From NCBI GenBank assembly GCA_033557465.1, contig CM066032.1:60052955-60116954 (forward strand): a stretch of DNA of 64,000 nucleotides, given 5' to 3'. How positions within the stretch are numbered: the first letter of the stretch is position 1; each line of letters opens with the position of its first letter. The position numbers and the translations under genes were made by a program. The DNA is from Ichthyophis bannanicus (taxonomy: Eukaryota; Chordata; Amphibia; Gymnophiona; Ichthyophiidae). Positions 10,386 through 18,285 of this stretch are shown piece after piece. The notes below the pieces were generated by a model that made no database searches, was not told the DNA's origin, and saw only the letters and a list, made by a program, of their open reading frames with translations.

Positions 10386-11019
10386 ATCTATTTAAGACTA
10401 ATAAGAGTAAATATTTTTTCACTCAATGTATAATCAAACTCTGGAATTCGTTACTGGAGGATGTAGTAAAAGCTGTTAGTGTAGCCAGGTTTAAAAAAGT
10501 CTTGGACAAGTTCCTGGAGGAAAGGTCCATAAACCATTATTAAAGGGGACCTGGGAAATCCACTGCTTTGCCCATTACAAGCATTGTGGAACCTGTGTCT
10601 TTTGGGGAAATTGCTAGGTACTTGTGACCTAGATTGGCCACTGTTGGAAACAAGATACTGGGTTTGATGGACCTTGGTCTGCAGCAGTATCGGGTATCTT
10701 ATATTCTTATGTTAAGATATAGAATATTATGACTGATGAGCGTTTCCACTCAATTTAGGGAAACACTTGTTGACTATGCGGGAGTTTATATAATTACCTC
10801 TTCGTGTCTCCACCGCACTTTCCTTTGAGTTTTCACCCTGCAGTCACATAGTGTGGCCGTTTTGATCTAGAACTAGTGAGAACTTGTTAAAATACTTGTG
10901 AGCATTCTCATTGATAAATGGAACTCACCTGATTATTTCTTTTTTGTGGGAAAGAGAGAAATTGCTTTGAACATTTGCTTGGATATTTACCAATGCAATT
11001 TGAATAGTGATAAAAGCTT

Positions 11020-11862
11020 ACAGAGATTGCTGAAGGATGCAATAAAGGATGTCCGAAACAGCATTAAAGATGGTGTGATTGTATTTGATGATTGTAAGGT
11101 GGCCAAACAGGGTAGAAAAGGCGACTGTGGAAGCCAAAAGGATACTTGGGTGCATAGGGAGAGGACTGGCCAGCAGGAAAAAGGTGATAGTGCCTTTGAA
11201 TAAGTCTGGGTTAAACCTCATTTGGAGTATTGTGTACATTTCTGGAGACCATATCTTCAAAATGATATAAAATGGAGGAAAGGCAGGCCCAACCATTTGG
11301 CAATTAGGCGGTCGCCTAGGTGTTGGCATCTTGAGGGGGGTGGGGGAGGCTGGTAAATAGCAGGCCATTTAAAGCTAAACAGTAGAGTCTGACAGACAGG
11401 GGGGCATAAGACTTAGATTTTCCTAGGGTGCCAACACCTTGAACGAACTCTGGGACTGGCCCTGACTAGACGGAGTCTTCCAGAGGGAGACCACTAAAAT
11501 AATCAGCGGCCTTCGTCGTATAGGATGCGGAGACAGACTTAAAGATCTCAACATGTTTACTTTGAAAGAAAGGCAGGAGTGGGGAGATACAGAAGGTGTG
11601 CCTCTTTCAGTTGAAAGGAAGCTCTGATATGAGGGAGGTCATAGGATGAAGATGAAAGGGGATAGATTTAGGAGTAATCTTAGGAAATGTTTCCTTACGG
11701 AAAGGGTGCTGGATTCATGGAACGGCCTCTCAGTGAAGGGGGAGACAGGGGCTGTATCTGAATATGGGAAAACATAGGACAGGCACAGAAATCTCTGAAG
11801 GAGAGGAAGGGAATGTAGAGCTTAGTAGTTTGTGTAGATGGGCAAACTATATAGTAGAGGTG
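11020..11862 (+). pseudogene. CR1-II: old CR1 fragment (second CR1 subfamily)
   Basis: The open stretch 10,898-11,203 and the text around it match the thumb and C-terminal region of the CR1 type seen intact at 51,531-52,100: DDCKVAKQGRKGD here corresponds to DDLKVAKQVEKAT there, followed by an equivalent of the PLYKSLVQPHLEY block. After an interruption at 11,281-11,466 the sequence resumes with ERQEWGDTEGV-like text, SLFQLK and FLTERVLDSWN-like text, ending near 11,862. Many substitutions and indels mark it as older than the other CR1 copies. Confidence 0.75.
11281..11466. mobile_element. Unassigned insert in CR1-II, possible MITE
   Basis: About 186 nt break the CR1 text. The ends are loosely inverted (CAGGCCCAACC and, read from the other end, CAGGGCCAGTCC), which recalls hAT-type termini. 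An internal TTAGGCGGTCGCCTAG is near-palindromic. I could not find a clean 8-bp target duplication, so the class is uncertain. Confidence 0.35.
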
Positions 11863-12122
11863 TGCATTTGATTCGTTTGGGCACCTAAACCATTTTTTTT
11901 CATGCAGATCACGTGTGTGTATACCTACAAAATAATGTGCATACAATCGATTTCTGTATGCAAAGTGCACAACATATACAAGTGTGTAAAACAACACACA
12001 AAAATTGCAAAACCTTCATTTAAAATGAAGACTATGCAAACTTCCTTTTGCTTATGCACTGGATAGGCCATATGGTCTTTATCTGCCGTCATTTTCTCTG
12101 TTTCTCTGATTAATGGTATGCA

Positions 12123-12345
12123 GTTTTTTTTTTCTTGTTCAAATCTTTTTATTGAATTATTAGAATACAAACATATTTCCCCAGCCCACCCCAAATTGTA
12201 TGGCAAATTAAATTAGTACCTAATTAAGGTGGTAGCTCTCCTCTGAGTTTGAGTAACTGTGAGGAGTCACACACCCAAGACTAGGTCAGATGAAGAGCTG
12301 CTTTCACTGGAGAGGAACCAAGCAAAGGGGTATATTTACTAATCT
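12123..12345 (-). mobile_element. L1 3'-end fragment
   Basis: Read on the minus strand, the segment ends in TTCAATAAAAAGATTTGAAC followed by a run of A: a polyadenylation signal and poly(A) tail, as at the L1 3' ends at 13,048 and 30,850. No coding part is present. The call rests on this end structure only. Confidence 0.5.
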
Positions 12346-12389
12346 GCGGTAGCGGCTTCCAAGCAATATCAGTTTAGTAAACACATCCC
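12327..12389. mobile_element. Tiny foldback MITE with TTTACTAA termini
   Basis: The left end GGGGTATATTTACTAA and the right end (reverse complement GGGATGTGTTTACTAA) form imperfect inverted repeats around a short centre. CAAAG flanks the unit on both sides. A larger element with the same TTTACTAA termini lies at 41,348-41,951. Confidence 0.5.
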
Positions 12390-12390
12390 A

Positions 12391-13047
12391 AAGAGCTGCT
12401 ACCAATGCTGTATTCAAGCCTCAACCTAAGAGGGATTGATGCTGCCAGCACCAAAGAGGCCAGGAAAAATGAAAACAAAACAAAGAAACCAGAAAAATCA
12501 ACAACAAAAATACAAATTAGAAAAAAACAAGAAACAAAATCCAAAAATGACGAAACAAACAAGAATGTAAGAGAAAAACTGAAAGAGATTCAAAAGATAT
12601 ACTAGAAAAAGAACTAAAAGGCAACAAAGTCCAAATCTAAATAAAAAAGAGCATAAAAATGGTTATAGGCCCTGCTGCTTTCACTCCCTGTGCCTTGAAA
12701 TTTCATGCCATTCGTTTACGTGGGGCCATCTCTTCAGAGTTCTCCTCTCCTTTATCTTCAGCAGGAATGCTCCCAAAATTTAAGAAGGTCCTGAAGGATT
12801 CTTCCAGCTCTCATTTTCCCAGTCTCTCAATCCAGCAGGCAAGGACAGCTGCCTGGGATGTTCCCTCTATACCCTCTCCCCCACCCTTCTCTGCCCTTAT
12901 TAATTGTAAACCTTCTTTATTGTTCTTGTGTTTTTATTGTAAACGGCTTCAATGGCTTTCCTCCTTCAAAAATCAGTAGAGCAAATGAGATGAAAACATA
13001 TTTAGAAAATAATTATTTTATTTATTTATTTATCGCTCTCTCTTACT
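12391..13047. other. Unassigned stretch
   Basis: 12,465-12,660 is A-rich low-complexity sequence whose 66-codon open frame is lysine-rich and not convincing as a gene. 12,660-13,000 has a run resembling the C-terminal and tail region of a transposon, but I could not place it. A short A/T repeat (TTTATTTATTTATT) is at about 13,017-13,032. Confidence 0.4.
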
Positions 13048-13233
13048 TTTTTTCACTTTGAATGTTTATTTCAACTTTTCCAAAAGAACAGCACAACACG
13101 CAACTAATACAATAATATTCCTTAATCCTCATGCCCCATCCCCCTCACCCCTCGCACATCCATATACAATAGCTTAATCTCCCCCTAATGGGGAAATGGA
13201 CTTTCCAGTCAAAAGATCTTTTTTATATCTGAA

Positions 13234-13625
13234 CTACAGATCTAAAGTATTACACATAAATGGGCTGCCTCCCCCCATGGACCTCTTTCCCCACAACACA
13301 TCTTCCAAGGTGTGCTCATTTAATGTATTTCTCTCCAGAGAGACCCACTGCTTATCCCTTTCCTTCAATTGGGTCGCAAGGTAATATTTTTTCCAGTTGG
13401 GGAGTCCAAGACCTACCTCTCCCCCTATGCAGCACTCTCCTAGCAACCCTGGGTGATCTCCCATTCCAAAAAAAATGTTCTACCTTCTTTTGTACACTCC
13501 GCAACACTCTCTCTGGCACACCCACCGGTAGAGCCTGGAATAAATAGAAAAACCAGCGCAGAAGCATCATCTTCACTGAGGCAATCCTCCCCAGCCAAGA
13601 TAACTGCTCGTGCCCCTACATACAG
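13234..13625 (-). pseudogene. L1 ORF2 C-terminal fragment
   Basis: Minus-strand reading gives LSWLGRIASVKMMLL, FYLFQALPV and WTPQLEKILP-like text across overlapping frames (13,576-13,352 and 13,464-13,234). This is the conserved L1 post-RT region (the family pattern is W-x-GR-I-A-x-VKM followed by YLFQxLPI and a GLPNLKKYY-like motif). Two frames are needed to cover it, so it is frameshifted. It is the downstream end of the ORF2 whose RT part sits at 31,385-32,646. Confidence 0.85.
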
Positions 13626-13628
13626 AAC

Positions 13629-13780
13629 ATACCATCTTTTTCCGGGAACAAGCAGGAAGTCAGTCCTCACATATGGATGATGTCAGCAGTGACAGAGCCC
13701 ACGTGGATTCATTCCCCAGCTTTCAAAGAAAGCCTTTGGGAGTTAGACGGCGCAAGCGCGGGTGCCATCTTACCTCAGTC
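13629..13780 (+). repeat. DIRS-X left inverted terminal repeat
   Basis: Reverse complement matches 31,200-31,378 through long shared blocks such as CATATGTGAGGACTGA, GAAAGCTGGGGA and TAACTCCCAAA. Divergence is clear but alignment is continuous for about 150 nt. A third, unlinked copy of this end is at 18,165-18,285. Confidence 0.85.
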
Positions 13781-13869
13781 TTCTTTTTTCCATAAGGCCT
13801 TACAGACATCCTGTCTGTTGTCCCCGGTAAAAGTCGATATTTTTCTTCCCTTGTCTTGTGTTTTTTCAC

Positions 13870-14135
13870 CCTCCGAACCATCTCCCCCACAGGCGCGCAG
13901 GCAATCCACGCCCGAGGACCTTGCGTTCCTCGACTTTTTACAGGAAATGTCTCAGGCCTTGAGGCCTTTGTGGCTGAGCCAGAGGATGAGCCTCGTGCTG
14001 AGGACCTAGAGATCCTCTAATACGAGGCCCCTCCTAAGGAGGCACTGATGGTTCCGATTCCTCCCATCCTGGAGCGTTTGCTGTTCAGGATGTGGGAGAG
14101 CCTGGTGACGGTGCCTATCGTGAGCCCCTACCATG
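13870..14135 (+). pseudogene. DIRS-X gag-like ORF, N-terminal part
   Basis: Open stretch 13,677-14,009 ends with PEDLAFLDFLQEMSQALRPL, followed in another frame by the PILERLLFRMWESLVTVP block (from 14,048). The second block corresponds to the VFRNMIQEEWDAP region of DIRS-Y ORF1. Stops and a frame change separate the two blocks. The gag text is cut at about 14,136 by L2-III and continues at 24,335. Confidence 0.75.
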
Positions 14136-14484
14136 GACAGACCACTTATTTATTGAACTTACCTTACCCTCACTACCTAATATCACACCTGGAAAATCAC
14201 CAAAGATGCACAATAGATACAAATTGTTTAACAAAGAAAATCTTTCTAGCTAATACACTACCGCACATCAGTAGCCCCATTACAGACTTAGATGAATTCA
14301 TTCATAACTGGAACACAACCTTAAGCAATGCAGCTATTGCCCCAAAAAGCAACAGCAATCTCAAAAACAAGACACACAAATAAATGGTACCCAACTGACC
14401 TAAAAAAAACTAAAACAGATTAAGAAAATTAGAACGCACATGGAGACACAAAAAAAAAACAGAAAAAGATAACAGGCAATACTG

Positions 14485-14990
14485 CGCTCCTCCCTGCTCC
14501 CCACCGCATGGCCAATCAGGCTGAAGAATTACCGGCACCAGACTTTAAATGTTAACCGCTCCAAGGTGCGCCTGTGTCTGGCAGGCCACGCCAAAGGGCC
14601 CTTTGGCGTGGCCCTTAGGCGCGGTACTGTGAAATGGTCGTGTTCTCCTCCTCCCCACTGCAGAAACTCCACCGATGAGCAGACATGATCTGAGGCAACG
14701 GAACCAAAGAATCATCAGCTTGTAAGCACTCTCTATTTGTGACCCTTGATGTTTGTAATCTACGCCATGATGCCCAGCCTGCCTGTAATACTACTTTTGT
14801 TGTGATGAATTGTACCCTTGATGTGATGTAATGTACCCTGGTTTTTCCCTAACTTGTTTTATTTTTCTGTATATTATCTGTTGTGTTAATTAGATTGTAA
14901 GCTCTGATGAGCAGGGACTGTCGCTCTTTATATGTCTGTACAGCGCTGCATATGGTGTAGCGCTTTTTAAATGTCAAATAGAATAGAATA
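14485..14990 (+). mobile_element. Non-autonomous unit: palindromic 5' module joined to an L2 3' tail
   Basis: About 500 nt inserted in L2-III, flanked by AATAC on both sides. The 5' half has GGCCAATCAGG (CCAAT motif) and a perfect 30-nt palindrome at 14,584-14,613 centred on AAGGGCCCTT. The 3' half ends in the L2-IV type tail: ATTGTAAGCTCTGATGAGCA, then AGCGCT twice around a short loop, then an AATAGAATAGAAT tail. It contains no coding sequence. It looks like an internally deleted LINE derivative or a SINE without a tRNA head. Confidence 0.65.
14584..14613. repeat. Perfect 30-bp palindrome
   Basis: Each 15-nt arm (GGCCACGCCAAAGGG) is exactly self-complementary to the other. Related imperfect versions are at 10,140-10,185 and 18,064-18,100. 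Confidence 0.9.
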
Positions 14991-15442
14991 CATGCAAGCT
15001 CTAAAATAATATAAAGATGCAATAAATACAAGAAAAAAAGAATACCCTACAACACTAATATCCAAATCTCTAAACAAACCAAGAGAACTATTCTCTATAG
15101 TAAAAACCCTTACCAGAACCCACACCCCTGAAGATGAGACCATACAAATCCACCCACAAAAGCTAGCAAATTACTATATAGAAAAGATCACCCAACCTGG
15201 ACTGGATATGGCTCCCATTGGATCGCCTAGTCCCAACACCACACACCCTAAAACACACTGCAACTCATCCTGGATAACTTTCAGTCCCATGGACAACAAA
15301 CGCCTTAAAAATATCATAACTAACATTAACACCACCAACCTCGCCAAATGACCCCTGCCCGGTCAGTTGGTTAAAATCAACAAAAGATGAATGTACTCCA
15401 ACTATCTGCGAAATAGTTAACGCCTCACTGAACCAAGGATAC

Positions 15443-16829
15443 ATGCCTGATGCACTGAAGCAGGCAATGATCCGTCCCATATTTAAAACTGCAAATTCTG
15501 ACAAAAACCTACCGAACTCCTACCGCTCAATATCAAGCTTACCTTTCCTGTCGAAGGTGATAGAAAAAGTTGTGCAATTACAGCTTCAGGATTACATTGA
15601 ACTAAATGACCCCTTAGATGAAAATCAACATGGGTTTAGACCTCAACATAGCATTGAGACCCTCATGCTCTCTTTATTTGATAAGATTACACATGGCCTT
15701 GACTCCTATAAACAGGCCTTTATACTGATTTTCATTGACATAGCAGCTGCCTTTGACAGCATAAACCACAACCTACTAATAAATAGACTAAAACAAATTG
15801 GACTGCAAGGTACAGTAATACAGTGGTTTACTTCCTACCTAAACAACTGAATCCAACAGGTACAAATAGGCCATACATCCTCCTCAGCTTTTGCCCAGAA
15901 ACAAGGGATCCCCCAAGGATCCTCCCTTTCCGCACTTCTGTTTAACATTTACATTCAGCCAATCTGCAACATATTCAAAACACATAACAAGGAGGGAGGA
16001 GTAGCCTAGTGGTTGGGGCAAGGTACTTCAGGCCGGAAGGTCGGGGGTTCAAATCCCACTAGAGGACAGCAACCTTGGGCCGGAAGGACTGGGGTTTCTA
16101 GTCCCACAGATGCTCCTTGTGGTCTTGGGCAAGCCACTTAACCCTCCATTGCCCATGTTCCCTGTAAGTATTAGTGTATGTGTCTCATATCCCTGCATGT
16201 TAAATGTATCCCCCAATTGTGTTGTGACCGCTTTGATTGAAGGATAAGGCGGTATACAAAACTGTCTAAATAAATAAATAAAATAACATCAACTATCATC
16301 TATACACGGATGATATCATGATGTACCTCCCTTGTGATACCAACAACCAAAACTTCTCCAAAATAACAGCATATATGTCTGACATCTCATCTTGGCTGAA
16401 CAGAGTCTTAAAATAAACCTCAAGAAGACTGAGGCGATATACATCTCAAGAAACCCAAACTTTACCTCACCTAGTAAAATCACACTACATGACACAGAAA
16501 GTGAATTCAAGGTTAAATTCGGATACTTAGGATTAGTCTTAGACAAAAATTTAAGTATGATTCCTCATATAAAATCAGTTACCAAAAGTATATATTTCAA
16601 ACTGAAAACTATTCAACACCTTAGACCACTCTTGGAAGACCACAACTTTAGGAATGTACTACAATCTCTAATAACCCCACTCATGGATTACTGTAACAGT
16701 ATCCTCCAGGGGCCTCCTAAAAAAAACACACACCAGCTCCAGCTCGCTCAAAACCTTGCAGCTCGCATAGTTACAAACTCAAGACGCACTGACCACATTA
16801 CCCCAGTCCGGCATGACCTCCATTGGTAA
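15443..16829 (+). pseudogene. L2-III reverse transcriptase (broken)
   Basis: Best open stretches are 15,443-15,850 (fingers and palm, ending at a TGA after SYLNN) and 16,392-16,829 (thumb: KKTEAIYISRNPNF, HLRPLLEDHNF, NSILQG, AARIVTNSRRTDHITP). The catalytic segment reads YTDD instead of YADD, an A-to-T change that by itself could impair catalysis. The SINE lies between palm and catalytic motif. Inactive. Confidence 0.85.
15991..16282 (+). mobile_element. SINE-2: CORE-SINE, same family as SINE-1
   Basis: A box TAGCCTAGTGG at about 16,002, B box GGTTCAAATCC at about 16,046, CORE block CTTGGGCAAGCCACTTAACC at about 16,123, and a tail hairpin with one mismatch (ACCGCTTT with AAGGCGGT) followed by ATACAAAA and (AAAT)n. 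ATAACA flanks both ends, the likely target duplication in L2-III. Confidence 0.9.
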
Positions 16830-17100
16830 CCAATAACCTCAAGGGTGAAATACAAATACATAATGATTATATTTAAACATTACAATATTGCATCCACCAC
16901 CTTATCCACTCTCCTCTCGAGTAAGGAGAAACTGTACCCAAAACACACACATTATTCCTTCACACATCCGTAACACAAGACAATACACCAGCACCAGAGC
17001 CTTCTCTTATGTGGTCCCAACATTGTGAAACTCAATCTCAGACCAACTAAGAGCAACAAAAGACCTGTGCTGACAGAGATTCATCATAGCAACCTTTCTG

Positions 17101-18060
17101 ATATCTGTGGAGTGTGTTTCAGTTTTTGCTTCTGACAGTGTTTACCACCCCGGGGAGTGACCCCAACAGCATTGCGTACCATAGCAATGCCCGCACTGTG
17201 CCCAGGACTAGTGTGGCGGCCAGGGCTGCTAAAAACCTCTATATTTGCACAATGCTGGTATAGGTGTGGGAGTGTGTGTATGTCTATCCAGTGTTTTGTG
17301 GCTGCCTATACCTTACTGAGCCCACACTGCTTGCACTGTTTCCAGTGTTAGCCTGCCAATGTGCATAATGAGGAGCAAAGTACTGTGGGTATGGCCCGGA
17401 CAGTGCGGCCTGGGCAGGATGCATCTGCACAGGGAATAGGGCAATGGCTGGGACATTGTAGTGCCCGACCACCAACTACACGGACAGGGTGGCCACAGCA
17501 TGTCATGCGGGGGGGGGGGGGGGCGGGGGTGTCACTCTCACCCTGACTGAGCAGTGACCATGGCATGGCTAGGTTCCCCCATAGTTCTATGCAGTGTTTC
17601 TCTCAAGTGATATCTATGAATTCTTTTTTCTGGGGCCCAATCACTGATATACCTGCTTGGTGTGTGTGCTCACATCCCATTTTTGGTTGCACACAGTTTT
17701 TCCAGGAAGATGTACTAGCTAGCAGACTGTCTGCAGTTAGCATGTATATGACTGGAACATGTTGCAGGGTGCAGTGGGTGGAGACTGATTGTGTCCTCTG
17801 CTGGTGAATGTCGTGAGTGGGGTATTTTCTGGCTGACCTGACTGCTCCAATCAGGGCTGGGGAAGGCGCATTCCTACTGTTCATCAGCTGCCACTGTTAA
17901 GATCTGACTGCCTTCTTTAAACAGAAACAGCTGACTCTGATCACATCAAGCAGCCAATTACTCGATCGTGAGCGGGGCATTCTCTGGCTGACCTGCCTGC
18001 TCCAATCAGGGCTGGGGGAGGAGACTTCCTACCCTTCATCAGCTGCTGCCATCAAGTGTC
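17101..18060. other. Unassigned stretch downstream of L2-III
   Basis: No protein family recognised. 17,508-17,526 holds a long G run. The open frames at 17,284-17,884 overlap one another on both strands and look like chance. 17,806-18,060 contains tandem monomers described separately. Confidence 0.4.
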
Positions 18061-18100
18061 CCCGCGCCTGAGGGCCCTTTGGCATGGTCCTTAGGTGTAG
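17806..18100 (+). repeat. Tandem GC-rich monomers with CCAAT motifs and the palindrome
   Basis: Two units start at GTGAGTGGGG (about 17,811) and GTGAGCGGGG (about 17,968). They share the text GGCTGACCTG, CTCCAATCAGGGCTGGGG and CATCAGCTGC. The second unit runs into the degenerate palindrome at 18,064-18,100 (GAGGGCCCTTTGGCATGG). Same ingredients as the 5' UTR of L2-II and the unit at 14,485, so I read it as a LINE 5' promoter-type array. Confidence 0.55.
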
Positions 18101-18164
18101 GACTCTTTAGCGGGAGAAATCATACGGCTATTTCAACATACAAACTACAAAAACAGCAGGGTGT

Positions 18165-18285
18165 TTGTGGTCTTTCTCCAGGACCAAGCAGGAAGTCAGT
18201 CCTCACATATGGGTGTCACCGGCACCGATGAAGCCCCAGCGGAGCATTTCCCCAGCTTTCTAAGAAAGCCTTTGGGAATGCTGTC
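18165..18285 (+). repeat. Orphan DIRS-X-type left terminal repeat
   Basis: Shares AAGCAGGAAGTCAGTCCTCA, CACATATGG, TTCCCCAGCTTTC and AAGAAAGCCTTTGGGA with the left end of DIRS-X at 13,629-13,750. It ends abruptly where the coding sequence of L2-IV begins. No other DIRS sequence adjoins it. Confidence 0.8.

Larger units (their letters stand above)
1..10724 (+). mobile_element. CR1-I: CR1-clade LINE split by four nested insertions
   Basis: Segments at 1-95, 3,592-4,297, 4,573-4,743, 5,858-6,308 and 10,386-10,724 read in order as one CR1-type LINE: end of the linker before the RT, RT fingers and palm, thumb and C-terminus, then the 3' UTR. The order and spacing match the uninterrupted CR1 copies elsewhere in this window (27,757-30,627 and 59,238-61,132). 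The gaps are filled by an L2-like LINE, a SINE, an RTE/BovB LINE and a second L2-like LINE. The 3' end carries the family signature (the text around the conserved ACCTGTGTCTTTTGGGG) and stops at a short ATTCTTATGTT motif like the terminal octamer of CR1. The 5' part lies outside the window. The element is dead: it has an in-frame stop at about 4,023 and the insertions. Confidence 0.9.
14136..17100 (+). mobile_element. L2-III: 5'-truncated L2-like LINE in DIRS-X gag
   Basis: Begins inside the endonuclease at a WTDH motif (14,140-14,150) and proceeds through the linker, RT and C-terminus. RT motifs are SYRSISSLPFLSKVIEK, NQHGFRPQHSIETL and FIDIAAAFDSINHN (15,730-15,770), then IPQGSSLSALLFNIY (about 15,907-15,960), the YTDDI variant of YADD (about 16,300) and LGLVLDKNLSM. 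Two elements are inserted in it: a palindrome-containing unit at 14,485-14,990 and SINE-2 at 15,991-16,282. Stop codons (for instance at 15,848) and frameshifts disable it. It is closer to L2-I than to L2-II/V in sequence. Confidence 0.85.

Noticed and set aside
17508..17526. G run as a G-quadruplex regulatory site
   Set aside because: A plain mononucleotide run with no linked feature; more likely a simple repeat.
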